From contig OZ245730.1 in NCBI GenBank assembly GCA_965227145.1, positions 124,001 through 188,000 of the forward strand: 64,000 nt of DNA, in the 5' to 3' direction. Both the position numbers and the translations under genes were made by a program. Positions 27,486-36,836 of this stretch are shown here, piece by piece (the first letter of the stretch is position 1; each line of letters opens with the position of its first letter). The DNA comes from JACKAQ01 sp965227145. Lineage in GTDB: Bacteria; Calditrichota; Calditrichia; RBG-13-44-9; J075. The notes beneath the pieces are model-generated. The model searched no databases and was not told where the DNA came from. It saw only the letters and a list, made by a program, of their open reading frames with translations.

Positions 27486-28116
27486 CCACCTTCGCTACAT
27501 TGCTGTTGAAGGCGTAATCGGCGTTGGCAAAACGTCGCTGGCGCAAAAACTGCAATCGGCAATCGGCGGCAGCCTGCTACTGGAGGAATTTGAGGAAAAC
27601 CCCTTTCTGGAAGATTTTTACCGCGAACCGGCGCGTTACGCATTCCAAACGCAGCTGTTTTTTTTACTGAGCCGGTTTCGCCAGCAGGAACATTTGTTTC
27701 AATACGACATGTTCGAAACCCGCGTTATTGCAGACTATATGTTCCACAAAGACCGCATTTTTGCCACACAAACACTCAATCCCAAAGAGATGAATTTATA
27801 CGATATGCTGGCGCGAATTCTCGAAAAACGGGTAACTCGCCCGGATTTGGCTATTTACCTTCGCTGCCGCACCGACCGGCTGATGCAAAACATCGCCAAA
27901 CGTGGCCGCAGCTACGAAAAGCATATCGAAAGCAATTACCTCACATCGCTGGGCAGGCTATACGACGAATTTTTTTGGAATTACGACGAAACGCCGTTAT
28001 TAATTATTAATGCGGAAAATCTGGATTTTGTCAACAACGACGATCATTTGCAGCGTATTTTTCAGGAAATCAGCCGGCACCGTAACGGACGGAAAAACGT
28101 AAGTTTTGATTTGTAA
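27469..28116 (+). CDS. Deoxynucleoside kinase family protein
   Basis: Deoxynucleoside salvage kinase (deoxyadenosine/deoxyguanosine kinase-like), 215 residues. P-loop EGVIGVGKTSLA (about residues 14-25), a substrate segment with FLLSRFRQQE, the ETRVIADYMFHKDRIFA block, and an Arg-rich lid (RGRSYEKHIESNYL). Base specificity cannot be read. It overlaps folK by 17 bases. A folK-dNK neighbourhood occurs in related phyla, which suggests shared supply of folate-dependent thymidylate and dNTPs. Confidence 0.9.
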   Translation: MELNFDHLRYIAVEGVIGVGKTSLAQKLQSAIGGSLLLEEFEENPFLEDFYREPARYAFQTQLFFLLSRFRQQEHLFQYDMFETRVIADYMFHKDRIFATQTLNPKEMNLYDMLARILEKRVTRPDLAIYLRCRTDRLMQNIAKRGRSYEKHIESNYLTSLGRLYDEFFWNYDETPLLIINAENLDFVNNDDHLQRIFQEISRHRNGRKNVSFDL

Positions 28117-28182
28117 TCCGTCTGCATTTTGCCGAATTTTAACAAAAATAAACCTTCACCTGCTGTTAAAGAGGGTGCATTT

Positions 28183-28392
28183 ATGGGATTTTTATTTAGA
28201 ATTATATTATACACAATCATTATTTATTACGCACTTCGTCTGATCCGCCGATTTTTATCAACAGGAAAAAAACGTCCGAAGCCGACTATCCGGGAAAATT
28301 CTCAACCGGACAACATGCCACCACCATACGATCCCCGGAACGTTGAAGATGTTGTTTTTAAAGAAGTTAAAAAAAAGAAAGATGGTGACTGA
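28183..28392 (+). CDS. Small single-span membrane protein
   Basis: 69 residues with one hydrophobic helix (about 3-22, rich in Ile and Tyr), then a basic stretch (RRFLSTGKKRPK) and a polar tail ending VEDVVFKEVKKKKDGD. The layout is like the DUF4834-type small proteins of Bacteroidetes, from memory; the match is weak. ATG at 28183 with AGAGGGTG upstream; an earlier TTG at 28129 lacks support. It lies between the kinase gene and the HD-GYP gene, with which it nearly abuts, so it belongs to the same operon. Function unknown. Confidence 0.6.
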   Translation: MGFLFRIILYTIIIYYALRLIRRFLSTGKKRPKPTIRENSQPDNMPPPYDPRNVEDVVFKEVKKKKDGD

Positions 28393-28394
28393 AA

Positions 28395-30095
28395 ATGGCA
28401 ATCAAGGATGATAATATGCAACCGGGCTCCCAAAAACATAGCAATGAAGCTGCGTTGGAAGCCGTCCGGCAGGAATTTCAGTTGTTGCTGGATTCGCAAA
28501 CCGCCCAAATTCAGCGGCTGGCGGATATCGGCATTGCGCTTTCGGCAGAACGCGACACCGATATTTTGCTGGAGATGATCATCGACGAAGCGATGGCTTT
28601 CAGCAATGCGGACGCGGGCACGCTGTATGTGGTCGATTACGACCGGAATGAGCTCGTTTTCCAAATTCTTAAAAATCAGACACTTAAGATTCATGCCGGC
28701 GGCACGAGCGGACAAGCCGTAACGCTGCCACCGGTTCCGCTGGAAATTGACGGATTGGCCAATCTCACCAACGCATCGTCTCAGGCCGCGCTCACCGGCG
28801 AGGTGATCAACATTCCCGATGTGTACGAAGCCATCGGGCTGGATTTTTCCGGCACAAAAAAATACGATGCGCAAACCGGCTATCGCTCCAAATCGATGCT
28901 GGTTGTCCCGATGAAAAATCATGAAAATGAAATTATCGGCGTGCTGCAACTGCTCAACGCCAAAGCGCCGGGCAGTGAAGAAGTTGTCCCTTTTCCCAAA
29001 AATCGGGAAACGATGATTATTTCGCTGGCATCGCAGGCGGCGGTTGCGCTGGAAAATGCCCGGCTTATCGCCGGATTGCAGGGTTTGTTCGATGCCTTCA
29101 TTGAAAGCATCGCAACGGCAATCGACGAAAAATCGGCTTACACTGCCGGGCACATTCGCCGGGTTGCCAAACTTACGATGATGATTGCGGCGCAAGTCAA
29201 CAAATCTAACGCCGGAATTTTCGAAGATACATTTTTTAACGAAGATGAAATGGAAGAATTGCGGGTGGCGGCATGGTTGCACGATGTCGGCAAAATTACC
29301 ACGCCCGAATATGTGGTGGATAAAGCCACCAAACTGCAGGGTATTTTCGACCGGCTGGAAATGGTGGAACAGCGTTTTGCGCTGATTGCCGCGCAAATGG
29401 AAAATGCGACACTGCATCAAAAAGTGCAACTGTTGCAATCCGGCAAAGCCGATAGCCAAACGCTGCAACAACTCGAGGATAAGTTGACGGCTGAACTGGC
29501 TATTCTGAAATCGGATCTGGAATTTATCGCACGCTGCAATCTGGGATTCGAATTTTTGGATAACGAACGATTGGAGCGAATTCAGCGAATTGCCCGGAAA
29601 AATTTCCAATTAAACGGCGAAACGCACCCGTATCTCACTGACGATGAGTTGAAAAATTTGTCCATCCGGAAAGGCACGCTCACGGATTCGGAGCGCAAAA
29701 TCATTGAAAATCATGTACTTGTGAGCATCAAAATGTTGAAGCAGGTGCCCTTTCCGCGCAAAATGTCCAAAGTGCCGGAATACGCCGGCGGGCATCACGA
29801 AAAGCTGGATGGCTCCGGTTATCCTTTCGGACTAACCGCCGATCAGCTTGCGTTGCAGGCGCGAATTATGGCGATCGCGGATATTTTTGAGGCGCTCACC
29901 GCTAAAGATCGCCCCTACAAAAAACCGATGAAGCTTTCGCAGGCACTCAGCATTTTGCGCGATATGTGCGACCGGAACCACATCGACCGCGACGTTTTTG
30001 ATCTGTTTATGAATAGCGGTGAATATATGCGCTATGCCCGGGAAGAGCTGAATCAGGAACAAATTGATGTAGAAATAAATAAAGAAAAATCCTAA
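28395..30095 (+). CDS. GAF plus HD-GYP domain protein, probable cyclic-di-GMP phosphodiesterase
   Basis: Cytoplasmic signalling protein of 566 residues. GAF domain about 45-225, then HD-GYP with HD at 296-297 (AAWLHDVGKI) and the GYP motif HHEKLDGSGYP at 467-477. The two motifs are 165 residues apart, about 100 more than in the compact domain, because of a helical insertion between VVDKATKLQ and GTLTDSERK. Metal and catalytic residues are intact, so c-di-GMP hydrolysis is expected but not certain. ATG at 28395 directly follows the small membrane gene; an ATG at 28416 has a better AAGGA site and may be the true start. Confidence 0.9.
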   Translation: MAIKDDNMQPGSQKHSNEAALEAVRQEFQLLLDSQTAQIQRLADIGIALSAERDTDILLEMIIDEAMAFSNADAGTLYVVDYDRNELVFQILKNQTLKIHAGGTSGQAVTLPPVPLEIDGLANLTNASSQAALTGEVINIPDVYEAIGLDFSGTKKYDAQTGYRSKSMLVVPMKNHENEIIGVLQLLNAKAPGSEEVVPFPKNRETMIISLASQAAVALENARLIAGLQGLFDAFIESIATAIDEKSAYTAGHIRRVAKLTMMIAAQVNKSNAGIFEDTFFNEDEMEELRVAAWLHDVGKITTPEYVVDKATKLQGIFDRLEMVEQRFALIAAQMENATLHQKVQLLQSGKADSQTLQQLEDKLTAELAILKSDLEFIARCNLGFEFLDNERLERIQRIARKNFQLNGETHPYLTDDELKNLSIRKGTLTDSERKIIENHVLVSIKMLKQVPFPRKMSKVPEYAGGHHEKLDGSGYPFGLTADQLALQARIMAIADIFEALTAKDRPYKKPMKLSQALSILRDMCDRNHIDRDVFDLFMNSGEYMRYAREELNQEQIDVEINKEKS

Positions 30096-30103
30096 ACCGT
30101 AGA

Positions 30104-30163
30104 GGCGTTTCACGAAACGCCTAAAAAATGAAAAACGATAACGAGGGCGTTTCACGAAACGCC
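30104..30163. repeat. Tandem pair of GGCGTTT-CACG-AAACGCC hairpins
   Basis: Two identical 18-base palindromes (30104-30121 and 30146-30163), each with a 7-bp stem and a CACG loop, are each followed by CTAAAAAAT and an A-rich spacer. The repeat period is 42 bases. They share the RGGCG core of other hairpins in the window. On the plus strand no T-run follows, so they are not standard terminators. Confidence 0.75.
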
Positions 30164-30214
30164 TAAAAAATAAAAAAGCGACATCAAAAAAATACAACCT
30201 ACAGGAGGCAATTC

Positions 30215-31747
30215 ATGGATTTTTTAAAGCAGTTAGGCATAAAATCAAAAAATTATGGCACATCCACCGGTTTAAAATGGTTCGAAACGACGGATCAGGG
30301 TGAAGCTCATATCGTTTCACCGGCCACCAACGAACCGATTGGCTCGGTTTACAAAGCATCCAGCGCAGATTACGATGCAGTACTGAAGCAGGCAGAAGAA
30401 GCATTCCTGATTTGGCGGGATGTTCCCGCACCGAAACGCGGCGAAATCGTTCGGCAAATCGGCGAAAAACTGCGTGAATACAAAGAGCCGCTCGGCACGC
30501 TCGTTTCTTACGAAATGGGCAAATCGCTGCAGGAAGGGCTTGGCGAAGTGCAGGAAATGATCGATATCTGCGATTTTGCAGTGGGTCAATCGCGCCAATT
30601 GTATGGCTTCACGATGCAATCGGAACGGGAAGATCACCGCATGTACGACCAGTATCATCCGTTGGGCATTGTGGGAATCATTACCTCATTCAACTTTCCG
30701 GTAGCTGTTTGGGCATGGAATGCAATGATTTCCGCGGTTTGCGGCAACGTTAATCTTTGGAAACCATCGCACAAAGTGCCGCTTTCTGCAATCGCCTGCC
30801 AGCACATAATTCACGATGTTTTGAAAGAAAATAAAATTCCCGAAGGCGTTTTCAGCCTGATTATCGGCAGCCACGAAGTTGCCGGCGATCGCTTGCTCAA
30901 CGACGAACGCATTCCGATGATCTCGTTCACCGGCTCCACCTGGGTGGGACGCCATGTTGCGGAAACGGTTTCCCGCCGTTTCGGGAAATATATTCTGGAG
31001 CTGGGTGGCAACAACGCTATTATTATGACGGAAAACGCAGATATGAAACTGGCGATTCCCGCAGTTGTTTTTGGTGCGGTCGGCACGGCCGGGCAGCGTT
31101 GCACCACCACCCGCCGGTTGATTGTTCACGACAGCATTTATGATCAGGTGAAAAATTCAGTGATGAAAGCGTATCAGAGTTTACGCATCGGAAATCCGCT
31201 GGATCAGAACAATCACGTTGGTCCGTTGATCGACAAAAACGCGGTGAAAGCCTATCTGGACGCCATCGAAGCTGCCAAAAAAGAAGGCGGAAATGTGATT
31301 TACGGAAATAAAGTGCTGGAAGGAAAAGGCTACGAATCGGGCTGTTATGTTGTGCCCGCCATTGTTGAAGCGAAAAATGAATTTGAAATAGTGCAGGAAG
31401 AAACCTTTGCGCCGATTTTGTATCTCATCCGCTATTCCGGGGATGTGAACGAAGCGATTGCGCTGCAGAATGGCGTGCGCCAGGGATTATCTTCTTCCAT
31501 TTTCACAAATAACATGCGGGAAGCCGAAACGTTTTTAAGCCAGCGCGGCTCGGATTGCGGCATTGCCAACGTGAATATCGGCACCTCCGGCGCTGAAATC
31601 GGCGGTGCTTTCGGCGGCGAAAAAGAGACCGGCGGCGGTCGCGAGTCCGGCTCCGATTCCTGGAAAGCCTATATGCGGAGACAAACCAACACAATTAATT
31701 ACAGCACCAATTTACCGCTCGCACAGGGTATTAAATTTGATTTGTAA
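30215..31747 (+). CDS. Aldehyde dehydrogenase, ALDH7-like (aminoadipate-semialdehyde dehydrogenase type)
   Basis: NAD(P)-dependent oxidation of an aldehyde to an acid, cytoplasmic, 510 residues. Catalytic Cys in GTAGQRCTTTRRL, general-base Glu in LELGGNNAIIM, NAD-binding FTGSTWVGRHVAE. Overall sequence (TSFNFPVAVWAWN, NVNLWKPSHKVPLSA) is of the ALDH7/AmaB branch linked to lysine and pipecolate breakdown, but no other lysine-degradation gene is near, so the substrate is open. The ATG follows a consensus AGGAGG. A strong terminator follows. Confidence 0.93.
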   Translation: MDFLKQLGIKSKNYGTSTGLKWFETTDQGEAHIVSPATNEPIGSVYKASSADYDAVLKQAEEAFLIWRDVPAPKRGEIVRQIGEKLREYKEPLGTLVSYEMGKSLQEGLGEVQEMIDICDFAVGQSRQLYGFTMQSEREDHRMYDQYHPLGIVGIITSFNFPVAVWAWNAMISAVCGNVNLWKPSHKVPLSAIACQHIIHDVLKENKIPEGVFSLIIGSHEVAGDRLLNDERIPMISFTGSTWVGRHVAETVSRRFGKYILELGGNNAIIMTENADMKLAIPAVVFGAVGTAGQRCTTTRRLIVHDSIYDQVKNSVMKAYQSLRIGNPLDQNNHVGPLIDKNAVKAYLDAIEAAKKEGGNVIYGNKVLEGKGYESGCYVVPAIVEAKNEFEIVQEETFAPILYLIRYSGDVNEAIALQNGVRQGLSSSIFTNNMREAETFLSQRGSDCGIANVNIGTSGAEIGGAFGGEKETGGGRESGSDSWKAYMRRQTNTINYSTNLPLAQGIKFDL

Positions 31748-31770
31748 CTTTTTATAACATTTAACCTTTC

Positions 31771-31823
31771 AAAACCCCCCGTTTTCATTACCATTTAATT
31801 TGAAAACGGGGGGTTTTGTTTTT
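31771..31823 (+). terminator. Strong intrinsic terminator of the aldehyde dehydrogenase gene
   Basis: AAAACCCCCCGTTTTCA and TGAAAACGGGGGGTTTT form a perfect 17-bp stem with a 13-base loop, followed by GTTTTTG. The A-run on the left arm makes it usable on both strands. Confidence 0.92.
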
Positions 31824-32266
31824 GCTACAGAAAAAATTGACTTTCTTGTGCCATGGTGTCAAATTTTATTGTTTTTATTGTAAACAAAATGTAGATTTTT
31901 GTTAATAGCTTGTGTAACCTCTTAGCGTTTTTTGAACGGTAGTGGCTGCGGATCACCCGGTCACTTAAATTATCTTTGAACATATTGCGCCAAACATTAC
32001 GTTTTTTTATTCTCGGGTCGTTTATTGGTTTTAAGTTTTTTACTTAACCCGCCGATGATACAATGGTGTTTGCTTTCTAAATAATTGATATACGTTGAGA
32101 TGTCTGATCCGGTAATTCATCACCCGGGTTTTTGGCGTTTGACTTTTTCGAATGGGAATGATTACGGATCTTCGTTAACCGAATACTGTGGTAAGCCGGG
32201 CAAAATAGCCCGAATTAGAGTGAATTTTCTGAAGTTATAAGAATTTTGGGTGAGAGGAGCCTGTTG
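31824..32266. other. Long AT-rich leader upstream of hybrid kinase
   Basis: 443 bases without a credible gene. It holds many short T-runs and a small hairpin (CGGGC, AAAATA, GCCCG at 32197-32212) about 55 bases before the ATG. I match it to no known riboswitch or leader. It ends with the GAGAGGAG ribosome-binding site. Confidence 0.4.
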
Positions 32267-34294
32267 ATGGCAGCGCCTTTGTTTTTTACAGTTACTATCT
32301 TTGCTCTCGTTTTTGTTGTGCTGGCAGCTTTTGTCAGTATTTATCTGGTTAAAAGCTGGAAAGAAAACCGGCTTGCCCGGGATCATCAGCTACAAAAACT
32401 GGAAAAAAGTGAAAATAAATACACAAGTCTGTTCAATAATGTATCAGATATTGTGTTTATTCATACGCTGGACGGTATTGTTGAAGAAGTAAACCTAACC
32501 GTTACAAAGGAACTCGGCTATATTCCGGAAGAAGTTATCGGAAAATCGATGCTCGAGTTTGTCACACCTGAAAACAATCCCCTGCTTGGCAACTATCTCG
32601 AAGGCGTTCAGCGATTGGGCGAATTTAGCGGATTGGTTCAAATTCGTTCCAAAAACGGTACGCATAAAGTATTTGATTATCGCAATACATTGGTCAAAGA
32701 AGATGATAAGCCTGTTGCGGTTCGCGGCATCGCCCGGAACGTGACCGAAAGGGAGAAAACCCGGGCTGCATTGCAGGAAAGCGAAGAGCGCTATCGCCTG
32801 TTTTTTGAACAGGATCTCACCGGTGATTTTATTGCAACGGTAAAAGGAAATATTCTGTCCTGCAATCCGGCGTTTGCAAGTATGTTCGGATTCGACACAG
32901 TGGATGAAGCGTTAGAACAATCGTTTGCATCGCTTTACCCTTCCCCGCAATCATTTCAGGCATTTCTGGATTTGCTCAACAAAAAAGAAAATCTCCAATA
33001 TTACGAAGACCAGTTGATTGATAAACATGGCAATACCGTTTACATCATCGAAAACGCCATCGGTATTTTTGATGATGACGGCAAGCTAACCGGCATTCGC
33101 GGATACATTTTTAACAATACGGAACGGAAACATCTGGAAACGCAACTGCTGCATTTCCAAAAGATGCAGGGAATCGGCACGCTGGCAGGCGGTGTGGCGC
33201 ACGATTTCAACAACATCCTGAGCATCATCAAAGGACACGCCACGCTGATGCAAACCGGCAAAATAGATAAAACGGTAGATTTAAACAGCAGCGTTCAATC
33301 CATTCATCAGGCGGTTGATCGCGGTGCTCAATTGGTTGAGCAAATTCTTACTTTTGCCCGCAAAGCCGATATCGATTTTAAAGCGGTAAATGTTGGTTCG
33401 GTTATTCAGGAAATCGTCAGCCTGCTTTCCGGCACGTTTCCCCGAACCATCGATTTTAACCTGAAATTAACCGATTCCTATTTTATTCGCGCAGATCAGG
33501 GGCAAATACATCAGGCGTTGCTCAATTTGTGCATCAATGCGCGCGATGCCATGCAAACCGGCGGCACAATTACCATTTCCACCCGGCTGGTAAATGGCGA
33601 ACAACTCAAATTGAAATATCCCGATGCGCAGGCAGAAACATATGTGGTCATTGACGTGGCTGACAACGGCACCGGAATGGATGAACAAACCCGCGAACGG
33701 TTATTTGAGCCGTTTTACTCCACCAAACAGCGAAACCAGGGCACCGGGTTGGGATTATCCGTTGTTTATGGCATTATCTCCAGCCACTTTGGTTTTGTGG
33801 AAGTGGAAAGCGAGCCGGGCAATGGCACCACTTTTTCGTTGTATTTCCCCCAAACCCAAAATGAGGTAGAAGTAGTGGATGAAAATGAATCGATCGCCGA
33901 GAAACCAATCCTCGGCAATGAAACCATATTGATCGTTGAAGATGAAGAAATGTTGGTCGATCTGCTTTCCGCAACGTTTGAAGATAGCGGTTATTCTATT
34001 TTGGTCGCCCGGGACGGGTTGGAAGCCATTTCCACCTATCAAAAAAATATCGGTAAAATTGACCTCATTTTTTCGGATTCCGGTTTGCCTCGCCTAAACG
34101 GATGGGAAGCCTTCAACCGTATCCGGCAGATCGATCCGGGTGCGCGCGCCGTATTCGCCAGCGGTTTTTTTGAACCGGAGGTTCGCTCCCAAATGATCGA
34201 TAACGGCGTCGAAAAAATTATCCAGAAACCTTACTCGCCGCTGGATATCTTGAAAACAGTGCGGGAAATTCTGGATAAAAAAACAACCAGATAA
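32267..34294 (+). CDS. Membrane-anchored PAS hybrid histidine kinase with receiver domain
   Basis: 675 residues. TM helix about 5-28, PAS1 about 50-165, PAS2 about 172-290, HisKA with H312 (GGVAHDFNNIL), HATPase_c (DNGTGMD, GTGLGLSVV) and a C-terminal receiver with D604 (IFSDSGLPRL). The HxFNN form of the histidine box is that of NtrB-like and many hybrid kinases. There is no output domain and no adjacent phosphotransfer protein. ATG at 32267 with GAGAGGAG seven bases upstream. The next gene encodes a similar kinase, perhaps a paralog. Confidence 0.92.
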   Translation: MAAPLFFTVTIFALVFVVLAAFVSIYLVKSWKENRLARDHQLQKLEKSENKYTSLFNNVSDIVFIHTLDGIVEEVNLTVTKELGYIPEEVIGKSMLEFVTPENNPLLGNYLEGVQRLGEFSGLVQIRSKNGTHKVFDYRNTLVKEDDKPVAVRGIARNVTEREKTRAALQESEERYRLFFEQDLTGDFIATVKGNILSCNPAFASMFGFDTVDEALEQSFASLYPSPQSFQAFLDLLNKKENLQYYEDQLIDKHGNTVYIIENAIGIFDDDGKLTGIRGYIFNNTERKHLETQLLHFQKMQGIGTLAGGVAHDFNNILSIIKGHATLMQTGKIDKTVDLNSSVQSIHQAVDRGAQLVEQILTFARKADIDFKAVNVGSVIQEIVSLLSGTFPRTIDFNLKLTDSYFIRADQGQIHQALLNLCINARDAMQTGGTITISTRLVNGEQLKLKYPDAQAETYVVIDVADNGTGMDEQTRERLFEPFYSTKQRNQGTGLGLSVVYGIISSHFGFVEVESEPGNGTTFSLYFPQTQNEVEVVDENESIAEKPILGNETILIVEDEEMLVDLLSATFEDSGYSILVARDGLEAISTYQKNIGKIDLIFSDSGLPRLNGWEAFNRIRQIDPGARAVFASGFFEPEVRSQMIDNGVEKIIQKPYSPLDILKTVREILDKKTTR

Positions 34295-34445
34295 GATATT
34301 TCGTGAACAATAACAACCGTCAACAGTCACAAACGCCAGCCGATGTTCTGTGTAATATATTACAATCTGTGCAGAACCAGCCGGTTTTAGTCATCGTAAA
34401 ATTGATGAAACTGGCAAAATAATATCAAAAAGCTGACTTGTGATA

Positions 34446-36806
34446 ATGAAAAGCCCAACAGCCCTGAATGCTGATCTTACACAAAGCCGTGAATTGGAAA
34501 ATACTGAACATTCCCGATTGCCGGCTGAATACGCACACCTCGAAACTGAAATCCGCTTTCAAACATTAATCGAAAATATGCCGGATGGCGCTATGATTGT
34601 TGATGTCAACGATTGTATCCGCTTTGTCAATCGCCGCTTTTGCGAAATGACCGGCTATTCCGGTGAAGAATTATTGGGTAAAATTGCTCATAAAATGTTA
34701 TTCAGCGAGAAAAAACAACCCATAATTCTCGACAAACTCAAAATGCGCAAAAAAGGCATTGCTGACCGTTATGAAATTACCATGCGCTGTAAATCCGGGA
34801 AAGAGATGTGGGTGCACATCAGTGGATCGCCGATTTATAACACGCAGGGTGAAATGTTCGGATCGTGCGGCATCGTATCGGATATCACGATGCGAAAACG
34901 CGCGGAAGTGTGGCTGTTGGAAAGCGAAAAGCGGTTCCGGTTGTTATTCAACAGTGGCAACGATGCAGTTTTTGTATTTTATCCCGACGAAAACGGGATG
35001 CCCGGTAAATTTATCGAAGTGAACGACATCGCCTGCCGGATGCTCGGTTTCACCCGCGAAGCGCTAATGCGCCTCTCGCTCCCGCAACTGATTCAGCAAA
35101 ACAACCCGGATGAGCTGTTGGCGCGCATCATCAAAGAAAAACACGTGCTGTTCGAAGAAACCCTGATCCCCAACACGGGGAATACAATTCCGGTCGAAAT
35201 TAGTGCGCACCTGTTCAAATTTAACCGTCGTCCGGCAATTATGGCAATCGCAAGGGATATCACTGCCCGCCGCCGCACAGAAATGCAACTACGGGAACAG
35301 GCGGCATTGCTGGACAAAGCGCAGGACGCTATTTTGCTGATTGATTTAAACAATTACATCGTTTATTGGAATAAAAGTGCGGAGCGATTATACGGCTGGA
35401 AAGTGGAAGAAGCATTGGGTAACGACGGATTTGCGATGTTGTTCAAACGCAATTCGCCGCGATTTGCAGAAGCCCGTCAAGCCACGCTGAAAAAAGGTGA
35501 GTGGCATGGCGAAATGCGCCAGATGACCAAAAATCAGCGCGAAATTGTAGTGGAAAGCCGTTGGACGCTGGTGAACAATATCCGGCGATCGCGCTCAATT
35601 TTGATCGTAAACTCGGATATCACCGAGCGAAAACAGATCGAAGCCCAATTTTTGCGGGCGCAGCGAATGGAAAGCATCGGCTCGCTTGCCGGGGGCATTG
35701 CCCATGATTTGAACAATGTGCTCGCTCCGATTTTAACCGCGGTTCAAATATTGCAGGTTCGGTTGGGCGAAGATGAGCGCAACCTAAAAATTCTCGATAC
35801 CATCGAAGGAAATGTGAAGCGCGGGGTGGATATGGTTAAGCAAATCCTCGCTTTTGCCCGCGGTGTCGAAGGTGACCGGATGCCGTTACAACTTACCGGA
35901 TTAATCGAGGATGTTGCCAAAATTTCCCGCGATACCTTTCCAAAAAGCATCGATATTCAGATGGATGTTGAACCTGAGCTGTGGAATGTTTCCGGCGATA
36001 TGACCCAGTTGCATCAGGTGCTGCTGAATTTGTGTGTCAATGCCCGCGATGCCATGCCGGATGGCGGGATTTTATCTATCGGATTGGATAATTTGACGAT
36101 CGATGACCATTTTGCCCGAACCATTCTTGAGGCACGACCGGGTCGATTTGTCCGTATTTCCGTTTCGGATACCGGTGTCGGAATTTCTGAAGCGTTGCTG
36201 AACCGCATCTTCGAACCGTTCTTTACCACAAAAGAAACCGGAAAAGGCACGGGCTTGGGATTGTCCACGGTTTTGGCAATCGTAAAAAGTCACGAAGGTT
36301 TTATAAATGTGGAAAGCGAGCAGCTTGCCGGAACCACATTTGAAATATATTTACCGGCACTCATTGAGGAACATTTTCCCAAAATTGAAAACAAACCGGT
36401 TGACTTGCCGATGGGGCAGGGAGAAACGATTCTGTTTATCGATGACGAGCCATCCGTGCTGGAAATTGCCCAAATGACGCTGGAGTCGCACGGTTACCGG
36501 GTGCTGGCTGCCAGCGACGGCGCCGAAGCGCTGGGCATTTTTGCCCGCCACAAAAATGAAGTTGATCTGGTAATTACGGATATGATGATGCCGGTGATGG
36601 ACGGCGTGGCAACAATTGAGGCGTTACGGAAGATCAAAAAGGATGTGACAATAATTGCATCCAGCGGATATATTGAGGATGACCGGGCGAATACGTTTGT
36701 GCAAACCGGTGCCGTCGCATTTCTGCAAAAGCCTTACACCCGGGAATCGCTGCTGTCGATTATTTCTGAACAACTAAATGCAGGTAAAGCGAATAATTTA
36801 CAATAG
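34446..36806 (+). CDS. Soluble triple-PAS hybrid histidine kinase with receiver domain
   Basis: 786 residues without a membrane helix, so cytoplasmic. Three PAS domains (about 36-153, 160-280, 285-400), HisKA with H420 (GGIAHDLNNVL), HATPase_c (DTGVGIS, GTGLGLSTV) and a receiver with D712 (ITDMMMPVMDG). ATG at 34446; a GTG at 34440 is a possible alternative start. It lies 151 bases after the other hybrid kinase. The two may cross-talk, but targets and ligands are unknown. Confidence 0.92.
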   Translation: MKSPTALNADLTQSRELENTEHSRLPAEYAHLETEIRFQTLIENMPDGAMIVDVNDCIRFVNRRFCEMTGYSGEELLGKIAHKMLFSEKKQPIILDKLKMRKKGIADRYEITMRCKSGKEMWVHISGSPIYNTQGEMFGSCGIVSDITMRKRAEVWLLESEKRFRLLFNSGNDAVFVFYPDENGMPGKFIEVNDIACRMLGFTREALMRLSLPQLIQQNNPDELLARIIKEKHVLFEETLIPNTGNTIPVEISAHLFKFNRRPAIMAIARDITARRRTEMQLREQAALLDKAQDAILLIDLNNYIVYWNKSAERLYGWKVEEALGNDGFAMLFKRNSPRFAEARQATLKKGEWHGEMRQMTKNQREIVVESRWTLVNNIRRSRSILIVNSDITERKQIEAQFLRAQRMESIGSLAGGIAHDLNNVLAPILTAVQILQVRLGEDERNLKILDTIEGNVKRGVDMVKQILAFARGVEGDRMPLQLTGLIEDVAKISRDTFPKSIDIQMDVEPELWNVSGDMTQLHQVLLNLCVNARDAMPDGGILSIGLDNLTIDDHFARTILEARPGRFVRISVSDTGVGISEALLNRIFEPFFTTKETGKGTGLGLSTVLAIVKSHEGFINVESEQLAGTTFEIYLPALIEEHFPKIENKPVDLPMGQGETILFIDDEPSVLEIAQMTLESHGYRVLAASDGAEALGIFARHKNEVDLVITDMMMPVMDGVATIEALRKIKKDVTIIASSGYIEDDRANTFVQTGAVAFLQKPYTRESLLSIISEQLNAGKANNLQ

Positions 36807-36836
36807 TTTACGAGATTTTTTTGTTGTCAACAACTA

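Noticed and set aside
36823..36834. GTTGTCAACAAC palindrome between convergent genes as terminator
   Set aside because: The stem is only four base pairs around a four-base loop and no T-run follows; too weak to call.
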